Translations under genes and position numbers: made by a program
Assembly (NCBI RefSeq): GCF_014201675.1
Contig: NZ_JACHEZ010000003.1
Location: forward strand, 1 to 64,000
Reading direction: 5' to 3'
DNA length: 64,000 nucleotides
DNA from: Oceanithermus desulfurans
Lineage (GTDB): Bacteria > Deinococcota > Deinococci > Deinococcales > Marinithermaceae
Shown: positions 16,204-24,297 of the stretch, in pieces
Numbering within the stretch: position 1 is the stretch's first letter
How the letters are laid out: the number at the start of each line of letters is the position of its first letter
Notes under the pieces: generated by a model
The model's input: only the letters and a program-made list of their open reading frames with translations
What the model was told of the DNA's origin: nothing
Databases searched by the model: none

Positions 16204-17664
16204 TCAATCCAGCGCCTCCAGACCTCCGCGCCACACCCGCGCCACCGGACGTCCCCGCTCCCACAGCGTCAGGGCCGCGTACGCGCCCGCTCTCACCCGC
16301 CCCCAGGGGGCGTCCTCGCGCGTCCAGCCCAGGTCCGCGGCCGGGGTGTGCACGTAGGCCGCCAGCGCCGCCTCCAGACCCAGCCCCCTCGCTCCGGCCA
16401 GCGGCGGCCGCTGCGCCAGCCGCAAAGCGCGCGCGGGGTCGGGTTCGGCCACGGGGGCGTCGGAGCCCAGCAGCAGCCGCGTCCCCGGAAGCGTGGCGAA
16501 CTCGCCCCAGCGGTAGGCCGCCCGCCGCTGAGCGGGGTAAAGCCGGCCGAGGGCGGCGCGGTCGTCTTCGGCGTGCTGCGGCTGCACCGAGAGCGCCAGG
16601 CCCGCAAGCCGGGGGAGGTCGTCGTCGCTAACGTGCTGCACGTGCTCGATGCGGAAACGCCGGCGCGCCGGCAGGCCACGGGCTTCCAGGCGGTCGATCA
16701 GGTTCAGCACCTCACGCACCGCGCGGGTGCCGATCGCGTGCCAGACCGGAGCGAGCCCGCGCCGCAGCACTTCGGCGACGGCCTCGTCGGCCTCGCGAGG
16801 GTCGTCGAGCGGCAGGCCGCTTCCGCCTTCCGGGTAGGGCTCGAGCATCCAGGCGGTGCGGCTGGTCAGGGCGCCGTCGGCGAAGAACTTGACCCCGAAG
16901 ACGTGCAGCCCGCCCGGGGAGCGTTCGGGCGCCCAGGCGCCCGGGCGGGCGGCCGGCAGCGTCCAGGCGACCCGCAGGGGCAGCCCCCCCTCCCCGTCCA
17001 GCTCGCGGATCCAGGCGGTGGCCTCGGGGGGCTCGCCCATCGCGTGCACCGCCACGAAGCCGCGCCGAGCCAGGTCGGCGAGGCCCGCGAGGAGCTGGTC
17101 CTTTCCGGGCGGGGGCAGCGCCTGCGCCACCAAGTCGGCCGCACGTTCCAGCAGGTAGCCGGTGGGCTCGCCGGAACCGTCGCGCAGGATGCGGCCCCCT
17201 TTCGGGTCGGGGGTGCTGCGGTCGACGCCCGCCCGTTGCAGCGCCCGAAGGTTCGCCCAGGCGGCGTGGAGGTCGCGCGAGCGCAGGAAGACGGGGTGGT
17301 CGGGGGCGGCCTCGTCGAGCCGGCGGCGGTCCGGGTAGCCGTCGAAGACGTAGCCGCCGCCCAAGATCCAGCGCCCCGGCGGCAGGGCCGCGGCCCGCCG
17401 GGCCACGAGCCGCGCCACCCGGTCGGGGTCGTCCACCCCGCGCAGGTCGAGCGCCTCCAGCGCCAGCCCCCACTGCAACGGGTGCACGTGGGCGTCGTGC
17501 AGCCCCGGCGTGATCCATTCGCAGCGGACCCGACGGGCGGCGGGGTAGCGGGCCCGCAGTTCCTCGACCGCGCCCACCGCAACGACGCGCTCGCCGTCGA
17601 CCCGCACCGCGGCGTCGCGGGGCGGGTTCCCGTCAAAGGTCCAGACCTTTCCCTCGAGCAGCAT
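16204..17664 (-). CDS. YtcJ-like metal-dependent amidohydrolase
   Basis: A 486-residue amidohydrolase-3 family protein. Metal ligands expected for the family are visible: HxH in LHDAHVHP (about residues 57-62), a Lys in FGVKFFADGAL, His residues in WHAIG and RIEHVQH, and the catalytic Asp in LLLGSDAPV. YtcJ-type proteins hydrolyse amide or N-formyl bonds of unknown physiological substrates, so no substrate is assigned. The ATG follows TAGGCT by 6 nt on the minus strand, only 30 bp from the GTG of the divergent Nudix gene. Confidence 0.85.
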   Translation of the reverse strand: MLLEGKVWTFDGNPPRDAAVRVDGERVVAVGAVEELRARYPAARRVRCEWITPGLHDAHVHPLQWGLALEALDLRGVDDPDRVARLVARRAAALPPGRWILGGGYVFDGYPDRRRLDEAAPDHPVFLRSRDLHAAWANLRALQRAGVDRSTPDPKGGRILRDGSGEPTGYLLERAADLVAQALPPPGKDQLLAGLADLARRGFVAVHAMGEPPEATAWIRELDGEGGLPLRVAWTLPAARPGAWAPERSPGGLHVFGVKFFADGALTSRTAWMLEPYPEGGSGLPLDDPREADEAVAEVLRRGLAPVWHAIGTRAVREVLNLIDRLEARGLPARRRFRIEHVQHVSDDDLPRLAGLALSVQPQHAEDDRAALGRLYPAQRRAAYRWGEFATLPGTRLLLGSDAPVAEPDPARALRLAQRPPLAGARGLGLEAALAAYVHTPAADLGWTREDAPWGRVRAGAYAALTLWERGRPVARVWRGGLEALD

Positions 17665-17670
17665 GCGTTC

Positions 17671-17687
17671 AGCCTACCGCCTATACT
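17671..17687. promoter_or_regulatory. Face-to-face -10 boxes of amidohydrolase and Nudix genes
   Basis: On the minus strand TAGGCT (17671-17676) ends 6 nt before the amidohydrolase ATG. On the plus strand TATACT (17682-17687) ends 7 nt before the Nudix GTG. The two boxes are 5 bp apart, so the promoters overlap and probably compete. Confidence 0.65.
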
Positions 17688-17694
17688 GGGGGGC

Positions 17695-18180
17695 GTGAGG
17701 CGCTACGTCTACCAGGGGAAAATTCTTTCTTTGGCCATCGAGGACGAGCACTGGGAGATCGTCGAGCACAAGGACGCGGTCGCCCTGCTGGTCCAGGACC
17801 CGGAGCGCGGCGTGCTCTTCGTGCGGCAGTACCGTCCTGCGGTGGGCGGGCGCACTTTGGAGATCCCCGCCGGGCTGATCGAGCCGGGCGAACGCCCGGA
17901 GTCGGCCGCGGCGCGCGAACTCGCCGAGGAGGCGCAGCTGGGCGGCCGGCTCGAGCGCCTCGCGGAGTTCTACGTGAGCCCGGGCTTTACCGACGAAAAG
18001 ACCTACCTCTTCCGCGTCCACGATCCGCGGCCCGCCGCCGGTACCCCGGACGCCGACGAGGAGCTCGAGGTCGTCTGGCTCGACCCCGACGACGTGCTCG
18101 CCGGGGTGTGCGCCGGCAGCGTCCAGGTCAGCGCCGCCACGCTGATCGGCTTGCTCTACGCAACGGGGGCGGAGCGTTGA
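17695..18180 (+). CDS. Nudix hydrolase, ADP-ribose pyrophosphatase-like
   Basis: A 161-residue Nudix protein similar in layout to ADP-ribose pyrophosphatases, which cleave ADP-ribose to AMP and ribose 5-phosphate. The Nudix box starts at GLIEPGE and includes REL and EE, but the final Gly of GX5EX7REUXEEXGU is replaced by Gln (EEAQL). A GFTDEKTYLF segment matches the ADPRase substrate loop. GTG start follows TATACT by 7 nt. The stop overlaps the TTG start of ribF (TTGA), so the two are co-transcribed. Confidence 0.88.
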   Translation: MRRYVYQGKILSLAIEDEHWEIVEHKDAVALLVQDPERGVLFVRQYRPAVGGRTLEIPAGLIEPGERPESAAARELAEEAQLGGRLERLAEFYVSPGFTDEKTYLFRVHDPRPAAGTPDADEELEVVWLDPDDVLAGVCAGSVQVSAATLIGLLYATGAER

Positions 18181-19064
18181 TCATCGCCGCCGAGGTGGCC
18201 GACCTCCCCCCGGGCCCCAAGGTCGTGGCCGTGGGCTCCTTCGACGGGGTCCACCTGGGCCACCAGAGCCTCCTGGCCAGGGCGCGCGCCCTGGCCGCGC
18301 AGGAGCGCCTGCCGCTCCTCGTCTACACCTTCGATCCCCCGACGAAGGTCTTCATGCGAGGGGTGGGGATGCTCTCCACGCTGAGCGAGAAGCTCGACCT
18401 GCTGCGCGAGCAGGGGGTGGACCTCGCGCTCGCCGTGCCCTTCGACGAGGACTTCGCCGGCCGCGACAAGGCCGCCTTCCTGGACGACCTCGTGCGCCTG
18501 GAGGCCCGGCGGCTCGTCGTCGGCGAGGATTTCGCCTTCGGCCGCGGTCGCTCGGGCGGCCCCGCCGACCTCGAGACGGTAGCCCCGACGCTGACCGTGC
18601 CGCTGCTCGACCTGGGCGGCGCACCGGTGAAGAGCACCCGGATCCGTGAGCTGCTCGAGCAGGGCGACGTGGAGGCGGCGCGCCACCTGCTCGGCCGCCC
18701 CTACGGTGCCCGCGGCATCGTCCGCCAGGGCGAGCGCCTCGGCCGGCGCTTGGGCTTCCCCACCGCCAACGTCGAAACCGCCCCGGGCAAGGTGCTCCCC
18801 CGAGGCGTCTTCGCCGCCCGCGCCTGGGTCGGCGAACGGACGCACCCCGCGGTGGTCAACGTCGGCACGCGGCCCACCCTGGGGGGAGGCGCCCTGCGGC
18901 TCGAGGCCCACCTCATCGGTTTCAGCGGCGAACTCTACGGGCACGAGCTCCGGCTGGTCTTCCTCAAGAAGCTGCGCGACGAGCGCGCCTTCGCAGACCT
19001 GGAGGCGCTGCGGGCGCAGATCGCCCGCGACCTCGAGGCCGCGCGCCGGTTCTTTCGTCTCTAA
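18177..19064 (+). CDS. ribF: Bifunctional riboflavin kinase / FAD synthetase RibF
   Basis: Phosphorylates riboflavin to FMN and adenylates FMN to FAD. The 295-residue product has the N-terminal nucleotidyltransferase domain with GSFDGVHLGH (about 19-28), YTFDPPTKVFM and STRIRELL, then the riboflavin kinase domain with RLGFPTANVE and NVGTRPTLGG. TTG at 18177 is chosen as start because it overlaps the Nudix stop and gives the usual domain length; earlier in-frame starts lie inside the Nudix gene. Confidence 0.94.
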   Translation: MIIAAEVADLPPGPKVVAVGSFDGVHLGHQSLLARARALAAQERLPLLVYTFDPPTKVFMRGVGMLSTLSEKLDLLREQGVDLALAVPFDEDFAGRDKAAFLDDLVRLEARRLVVGEDFAFGRGRSGGPADLETVAPTLTVPLLDLGGAPVKSTRIRELLEQGDVEAARHLLGRPYGARGIVRQGERLGRRLGFPTANVETAPGKVLPRGVFAARAWVGERTHPAVVNVGTRPTLGGGALRLEAHLIGFSGELYGHELRLVFLKKLRDERAFADLEALRAQIARDLEAARRFFRL

Positions 19065-19084
19065 CCCGTCGCGCCACCCCCGGC

Positions 19085-19090
19085 TAAGCT
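19085..19090 (+). promoter_or_regulatory. -10 box of the sensor kinase gene (leaderless type)
   Basis: TAAGCT ends 6 nt before the kinase ATG at 19097. Confidence 0.6.
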
Positions 19091-19096
19091 GGGGGT

Positions 19097-20182
19097 ATGG
19101 ACACCGACCTCGCCCTGGCCGACTGCCCGGGGGGCCACCGCCTCGCCGCGCTGAGCCGGGTGGCCGCCGCCATGGCCGAGACGTTCGAGCCGGCCAGGGT
19201 GCTGGAGCGCAGCATCGAAGCCCTCATCGAGGCGACGGACGCCCGCTGCGGCGAGGCCTACCAGGTGGGCCCCGACGGCCCCGCCCTGGAGGTGGTGCGC
19301 GGCTGCCGCGGGATCTGCCCGTTCAAGCGGCGGCTCGAAGGGCTGGCCCGGGAGGCGGCGCGTCGGCGCGAACCGGTGCGCGAGGGCCGCCTGGTCGCCT
19401 TTCCGGTACTGCGCGAAGGCGAGGTGCGCGGCGTCTTCGGCCTGGACCTGGGCGAAGAGCGCGAGGGCATCGACGGCTGCTTTCTGGGCGCGGTCGGCCA
19501 CCTGACGGCGCTGGCTTTGGACCACGCGGCGCTGGTGCGCGAGTTCGAACGCCGCGAGGCCGAACGCGTGCGCCTGCTGCGCAAATGGCTGGGCGCCCAG
19601 GAGGAAGAACGGCGGCGGGTCGGGCAGGCGCTACACGACGAGGTCGGGGGCATCCTCACCGGGGCGTTGCTGGCCCTGCGCCTGGCCAAGAGCGACCCGG
19701 AGCGGCTCGAGGAGGTGCGCAAGGTGCTGGGGCAGGCGCTCGACGAGGTGCGCCGACTCTCGCGCGAGTTGCGCCCCGCCGCCCTCGACGACCTGGGGCT
19801 CGAGCGCGCCCTGCGGCGCCACCTGCAGGAGTTCGCCGGCCGCACCGGGATCCGGGTGCACGCCCGCATCGATCCGCCCAAACTCGACCGTGCCCGGCAG
19901 GTCGCGCTCTTCCGGATCGCCCAGGAGGCCCTCACCAACGTGGCCCGGCACGCGCAGGCGGAAAACGTCTGGGTGACGCTGGAGCCGCGCGGGAACCGGC
20001 TCGTGCTGGAGGTGCGCGACGACGGCGAAGGCTTCGACCCGGAACGGACCGCGGACACGCTGGGGCTCGCAGGCATGCGCGAGCGCGCAGAACAGCTCGA
20101 AGGCCGGCTGCAGATCGTCAGCGCCCGGGGCGAGGGCACCCGGGTGCTTGCGGAGGTTCCCCTTGCAGGTGGCGCTGATTGA
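19097..20182 (+). CDS. Cys-rich GAF histidine kinase (HisKA_3 / NarL-partner type)
   Basis: A 361-residue soluble sensor kinase. A GAF-like sensor covers about residues 15-150 and holds Cys10, Cys51, Cys70, Cys74 and Cys128; Cys70/Cys74 form GCRGICPF. This pattern could bind an Fe-S cluster or sense thiol/polysulfide redox state, which is inference. The HisKA_3 dimerisation box has the phospho-acceptor in ALHDEVGG (His180), and the ATPase domain has EALTNVARHA (N box) and DDGEGFDP (G1). No transmembrane segment is present. It overlaps the response regulator gene by 20 bases and precedes torD-psrABC, so it probably controls sulfur respiration. Confidence 0.9.
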   Translation: MDTDLALADCPGGHRLAALSRVAAAMAETFEPARVLERSIEALIEATDARCGEAYQVGPDGPALEVVRGCRGICPFKRRLEGLAREAARRREPVREGRLVAFPVLREGEVRGVFGLDLGEEREGIDGCFLGAVGHLTALALDHAALVREFERREAERVRLLRKWLGAQEEERRRVGQALHDEVGGILTGALLALRLAKSDPERLEEVRKVLGQALDEVRRLSRELRPAALDDLGLERALRRHLQEFAGRTGIRVHARIDPPKLDRARQVALFRIAQEALTNVARHAQAENVWVTLEPRGNRLVLEVRDDGEGFDPERTADTLGLAGMRERAEQLEGRLQIVSARGEGTRVLAEVPLAGGAD

Positions 20183-20771
20183 GGACCACGCGGTCGTGCG
20201 CACCGGCCTGCGGCTGTTGCTGGAAGCCAACGGCCACGCGGTGGTGGGCGATTTTTCCCGCGCGGAGGACGCGCTGGCCAGCCCGCTGCGCCCCGACGTC
20301 TACGTACTGGACCTCAACCTTCCGGGCGTCGGGGGTCTCGAGGCGCTTCCCCAGCTGGCCCGCCGGGCGCGGGTGCTCGTCCTCTCGATGCACGAGGAAC
20401 CCGCCTACGTAAGCGAGTCCTTCAAGCGCGGGGCCAGCGGCTTCCTCAGCAAGCGCGCCGCCGACGTCGCCCTGCTCGACGCCCTGTCCGCCCTCGAGCG
20501 GGGGGAGCGCTACCTGCACCCGGAGCTGGCGGCGCGGCTGGCCGGCTACGTCGCCGAGCCGGGTCCGGAGGTGCTTTCCCGGCGCGAACGCGCGGTCGTC
20601 GCGGGGCTGGCCCGGGGCCTCGAACTCAAGGAGGTGGCCGCCGCGCTGGGGATCAGCCCCAAGACCGCGGCGACCTACAAGGCCCGCGCGCTCGCCAAGC
20701 TGGGCATCAAACGCGCGGAGATCGCGCGCTGGGCCCGCGAGCACGGGCTGCTGCAAGACCCCACTTCGTAA
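20163..20771 (+). CDS. LuxR/NarL-family response regulator
   Basis: A 202-residue regulator with a CheY-like receiver (LIEDH near the N-terminus, phospho-acceptor Asp in YVLDLNLPG near residue 48, Lys in FLSKRAA) and a C-terminal LuxR helix-turn-helix (LSRRERAVVAGL to ISPKTAATYKARALAKLGI). TTG at 20163 is preferred because GGAGG lies 6 nt upstream and the product starts MQVALIEDH; GTG 20169 and TTG 20148 are alternatives. It is translated with the upstream kinase and probably activates the psr genes that start 109 bp downstream. Confidence 0.93.
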   Translation: MQVALIEDHAVVRTGLRLLLEANGHAVVGDFSRAEDALASPLRPDVYVLDLNLPGVGGLEALPQLARRARVLVLSMHEEPAYVSESFKRGASGFLSKRAADVALLDALSALERGERYLHPELAARLAGYVAEPGPEVLSRRERAVVAGLARGLELKEVAAALGISPKTAATYKARALAKLGIKRAEIARWAREHGLLQDPTS

Positions 20772-20780
20772 ACAAGAACT

Positions 20781-20802
20781 CCTAGGACAAACGTTGTAGG
20801 CT
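20781..20802 (+). promoter_or_regulatory. Dyad and -10-like box upstream of torD-psr
   Basis: An imperfect inverted repeat, CCTAGGACAA then ACG then TTGTAGG (20781-20800), lies just after the regulator gene and overlaps a TAGGCT box (20797-20802). It is a candidate binding site for the adjacent LuxR-type regulator; no convincing -35 box is present, which would suit an activated promoter. Confidence 0.4.
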
Positions 20803-20842
20803 CCGTTCCGACGCGACCGTACGTCCGCTTCCGACCCCGCCG

Positions 20843-20878
20843 CGGCCTCCCGCGGCCATGCTGAGGGCGAGGAGGCCG
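20843..20878 (+). promoter_or_regulatory. Leader hairpin covering the torD Shine-Dalgarno site
   Basis: CGGCCTCC (20843-20850) pairs perfectly with GGAGGCCG (20871-20878), leaving a 20-nt loop. The right arm contains GGAGG, the only Shine-Dalgarno site before the torD ATG at 20880, so folding would mask ribosome binding. Function is inference. Confidence 0.45.
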
Positions 20879-20879
20879 T

Positions 20880-21416
20880 ATGGAATGGATCGGGTTGATC
20901 ACCGCGGCGACGTTTCGTGCACCGGGCAAGGCCCTGGAACGCGACCTCGCCAGCGGCAGCCTGCAAGCGGCCATAGAAGAGCTGGCCCGCGCCCGCGGGC
21001 TGCCGCCGCCCAGGCTGCCCAACCCTCCGCTGGCCGAGCTGCAGGCGGCCTACACCCGTCTCTTCGTGGCCAACCCCGAAGGCCTCCCCGCGCCCCCCTA
21101 TGCCGGCTACGCCCTCGACGGACGTCTCATGGGCGGCGCGGAGGAGGCGCTCGAGCGCTTCTACGCGGAGCACGGCCTGGTGACCCAGAAGGGCTGGGAC
21201 GACCTGCCCGACCACCTGGCGGCCCTGGGCGAGGCGATCGCGCTGCTCGGGGAAAGCGACCCCAAAGCGGCGCGGACGCTGGCGCGCGGCTACCTCGCGC
21301 CCTGGCTCGAGCGCTACGCCGAGGTGGTGGCCCGGGAAGACCCCACCGGTTTCTACGGCACGATCTGCACCTTCCTGAAAAAGGCACTGGAGGCGGAACA
21401 TGAAGCTCGATCGTAG
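20880..21416 (+). CDS. TorD/DmsD-family molybdoenzyme chaperone
   Basis: A 178-residue all-helical cytoplasmic chaperone of the TorD/DmsD/NarJ family, which holds molybdoenzyme apoproteins, often by their Tat signal, until cofactor is inserted. Family marks are LQAAYTRLFVAN near residue 55, PPYAGYALDG, and the D-x-PDHL motif (DDLPDHLAALGE) near residue 108. The gene overlaps psrA by 17 bases, making PsrA, with its Tat signal, the obvious client. Confidence 0.9.
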   Translation: MEWIGLITAATFRAPGKALERDLASGSLQAAIEELARARGLPPPRLPNPPLAELQAAYTRLFVANPEGLPAPPYAGYALDGRLMGGAEEALERFYAEHGLVTQKGWDDLPDHLAALGEAIALLGESDPKAARTLARGYLAPWLERYAEVVAREDPTGFYGTICTFLKKALEAEHEARS

Positions 21417-23709
21417 GCGTTTCCTCAAACTCAGCGCCGCCAGCGTGGGCGCCGTGGCGTTCGGCAGCCGCGCCGCAGCGCTGCGCGCCCCCTGGGCGGT
21501 GCCGCGAAAGTGGTACGCGGGCGAGGTGCGGACCGTTTTCTCCTACTGCGAGAACTGCTTCTGGAAGTGCGGCATCGCCGTCAAGGTGGAGGGTGGCCGG
21601 GTGCGCAAGATCGACGGCCAGAAACAAAACCCCAAGTCGCGCGGCCGCCTCTGCCCGCGCGGCCAGGCGGGCGTGGCCCAGCTCTACGACCCCGACCGCC
21701 TCAAGCGTCCGCTCATCCGCATCGAAGGCAGCAGGCGCGGCGAGGGCAAGTACCGCGAGGCCAGCTGGGAAGAGGCCCTCGACTACGTCGCCGAGCGGAT
21801 GCTGAAGATCAAGGAGCGCTACGGCCCCGAGGCCGTCGCCTGGTTCGGCCACGGCAGCGGCGACAGCTGGTTCGTGGAGTACCTGCCCGCCGCCTGGGGC
21901 AGCCCCAACGCCGCCAAGCCGGCGGTGAGCATCTGCACCGCCCCGCGCGAGACCGCCAGCCAGTGGACCTTCGGTCGCCCCGTCGGCGGCCACGAGCCGG
22001 TGGACTGGACCGAGAGCCGTTACATCGTGCTCATCGGCCACCACATCGGCGAGGACACCCACAACACCCAGCTCCAGGACTTCGCCGAAGCCCTGAGGCG
22101 CGGGGCGAAGCTGGTGGTGGTGGACCCGCGCTTCTCCACCGCCGCCTCCAAGGCCCACCGCTGGCTGCCCATCAAGCCCGGCACCGACCTGGCGCTCCTG
22201 CTCGCCTGGATCCACGTCCTCATCAAAGAAGACCTCTACGACCGCGACTACGTGCAGAAGTACACTGTCGGCTTCGAGGAACTGGCCGTCCACAGCAACA
22301 AGCACACCCCCGAGTGGGCCGAAAAGATCACCGAGATTCCGGCGGAGACGATCCGCGCCGTCGCCCGCGAGATGGCCGCCGCCAAGCCGCGGGCGGTGCT
22401 GCCGCCGGGGCGCCACACCGTCTGGTACGGCGACGACACCCAGCGGATGCGCGCGGTCTACATCCTCAACGCGCTGCTGGGCAACTACGGCGTGCCCGGG
22501 GGCTTCTACCTGGCCAAGCCCCCCTACCTGGAGAAGTACCCGCACCCGCCCTTCCCGCTCGAGCCCGCCGCCGGCGGCTGCAGCGGCTCGTCGGGGGGCG
22601 CCGAGGAGGTGCCCGAGGGCTTCAAGCCGCGGGCCGACAAGGGCAAGTTCTTCGCCAAGACGACGGCCATCCAGGAACTGATCGAGCCGATGCTCAGCGG
22701 CGAGCCCTACCCCATCCGCGGCCTCGTCTGCTACGGCACCAACCTCTTCCACTCCATCCCCAACGTTCCGCGAACCAAGAAGGCCCTCGAGAAGCTGGAC
22801 CTCTACGTCGCCATCGACGTGCTTCCCCAGGAGCACGTGATGTGGGCCGACGTGATCCTGCCGGAGTGCACCTACCTGGAGCGCTACGACGACCTCGCGG
22901 CCATCGCCCACAAGACTCCCTTCATCGAGCTGCGCCAGCCGGCGGTCGAGCCCTTGTGGGACACCAAGCCGGGCTGGTGGATCGCCCGCGAGCTGGGGCT
23001 GCGGTTGGGACTGGAGAAATACTTCCCGTGGAAGGACATCGAGGAATACCTGGACACCCGCCTCCAGCTCATCGGCTCGAGCCTCGAGGAGCTGAAGCAA
23101 AAGGGCACCCTGATTCAAAAGGGCCGGCCCTACCTGAAGGACTGGGAGCGCCGCCACCGCAACCCCTTCAAGACCCCGTCCGGAAAGATCGAGCTCTACT
23201 CCCAGACCTTCGCCGAACACGGCCTCGACCCGCTGCCCGACTACACTCCGCCGATGCCGGTGCCCGAAGGCTTCTACCGCCTCCTATACGGCCGCACGCC
23301 GGTGCACAGCTTCGCCAAGACCCAGAACAACTGGGTGCTCATGGAGCTGAAGGCCGAAAACGAGGTCTGGATCCACCGCGAGGAGGGCCGGAAGCTGGGC
23401 CTCCGCCACGGTGAGTACGTCTGGCTCGAGAACGACGCCGGGGTGCGCGAGGGCCCGGTTCGGGTGCGGCTCACCGAACGCATCCGCCATGACTGCGTCT
23501 ACCTGGTCCACGGCTTCGGGCACAAGGGGCGCGGCCTGCGCCTCGCCTACGGCCGCGGCGCCTCGGACAACGCGCTGCAGACCCGCTACGTCCTCGACCC
23601 CATCTCGGGAGGCGCGGCCCTGCGCAACAACTTCGTCAAGGTCGTGAAGGGCGCGGCGCGGCCGCGGCTCAAGCGGATCGGGCAGCTCGCCCGTGAAAGG
23701 AGGCTCTAG
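21400..23709 (+). CDS. psrA: Polysulfide/thiosulfate reductase molybdopterin subunit PsrA
   Basis: A 769-residue periplasmic Mo-bisMGD enzyme predicted to reduce polysulfide to sulfide. The N-terminus is a Tat signal (DRRRFLKLS then a hydrophobic stretch). The [4Fe-4S] ligands are Cys50, Cys53, Cys57 and Cys85 (CENCFWKC and RLCPRG). Cys179 in SICTAP is the expected molybdenum ligand, as in polysulfide and thiosulfate reductases rather than Ser (DMSO reductase) or Asp (NarG). Size and the following psrB-psrC order match the structurally known Thermus thermophilus PsrABC. Thiosulfate, tetrathionate or arsenate reductase activity cannot be excluded from sequence alone. Confidence 0.9.
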   Translation: MKLDRRRFLKLSAASVGAVAFGSRAAALRAPWAVPRKWYAGEVRTVFSYCENCFWKCGIAVKVEGGRVRKIDGQKQNPKSRGRLCPRGQAGVAQLYDPDRLKRPLIRIEGSRRGEGKYREASWEEALDYVAERMLKIKERYGPEAVAWFGHGSGDSWFVEYLPAAWGSPNAAKPAVSICTAPRETASQWTFGRPVGGHEPVDWTESRYIVLIGHHIGEDTHNTQLQDFAEALRRGAKLVVVDPRFSTAASKAHRWLPIKPGTDLALLLAWIHVLIKEDLYDRDYVQKYTVGFEELAVHSNKHTPEWAEKITEIPAETIRAVAREMAAAKPRAVLPPGRHTVWYGDDTQRMRAVYILNALLGNYGVPGGFYLAKPPYLEKYPHPPFPLEPAAGGCSGSSGGAEEVPEGFKPRADKGKFFAKTTAIQELIEPMLSGEPYPIRGLVCYGTNLFHSIPNVPRTKKALEKLDLYVAIDVLPQEHVMWADVILPECTYLERYDDLAAIAHKTPFIELRQPAVEPLWDTKPGWWIARELGLRLGLEKYFPWKDIEEYLDTRLQLIGSSLEELKQKGTLIQKGRPYLKDWERRHRNPFKTPSGKIELYSQTFAEHGLDPLPDYTPPMPVPEGFYRLLYGRTPVHSFAKTQNNWVLMELKAENEVWIHREEGRKLGLRHGEYVWLENDAGVREGPVRVRLTERIRHDCVYLVHGFGHKGRGLRLAYGRGASDNALQTRYVLDPISGGAALRNNFVKVVKGAARPRLKRIGQLARERRL

Positions 23710-24297
23710 ATGGCCCGCTATGCGATGCTCATCGACCTCGCGGCCTGCGTGGGCTGCGCCGCCTGCGCCGCCGCCTGCGTCCTGGAAAACGAGGTGCCGC
23801 CGGGACACAACCGCTTGTGGATCCGCCAGCGTGAACTCGGCACCTTTCCCGACCTGACCGTGGAGTACCGCCCCGAGCAGTGCCTCCACTGCGAACATCC
23901 GCCCTGCGTGCCCGTCTGCCCCACCGGGGCCAGCCACCAGACGAAGGACGGCCTGGTGCTGGTGCACGCTGAGCGCTGCATCGCCTGCGCCGCCTGCATC
24001 GCCGCCTGCCCCTACGACGCCCGCTTCATGAACCCGGCGGGGTACGCGGACAAGTGCACCTTCTGCGAACACCGCGTCGCCCGGGGCGAAGACCCCGCCT
24101 GCGTGGAAACCTGCCCCACCGGTTGCCGCGTCTTCGGCGACCTGGACGACCCCGAAAGCCCGCTCCACGCCTGGATCGCAGCCGCCGAGCGGGTGGACGT
24201 GCTCAGGCCGGAGATGGGCACCGCGCCCAAGCTGCTCTACCTGAACACCCCCTCGAAGCGGGGGCTCGCCCGGCAAGAAAGCGAGGTGGAGTCATGA
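23710..24297 (+). CDS. psrB: Four-cluster ferredoxin subunit PsrB
   Basis: A 195-residue iron-sulfur protein carrying electrons from the membrane subunit to PsrA. Four cysteine groups for four [4Fe-4S] clusters are visible, starting with Cys13, 16, 19 and 23 (CVGCAACAAAC), then CLHCEHPPCVPVCP, CIACAACIAACP and CTFC with CVETCP. There is no signal peptide, so it should be exported bound to PsrA by the Tat system. Its ATG directly follows the psrA stop, and its stop overlaps psrC as ATGA. Confidence 0.94.
   Translation: MARYAMLIDLAACVGCAACAAACVLENEVPPGHNRLWIRQRELGTFPDLTVEYRPEQCLHCEHPPCVPVCPTGASHQTKDGLVLVHAERCIACAACIAACPYDARFMNPAGYADKCTFCEHRVARGEDPACVETCPTGCRVFGDLDDPESPLHAWIAAAERVDVLRPEMGTAPKLLYLNTPSKRGLARQESEVES

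Noticed and set aside
21127-23220. A 697-codon minus-strand open frame opposite torD-psrA
   Set aside because: Antisense to an intact molybdoenzyme gene; no ribosome site or promoter and no recognisable motif.
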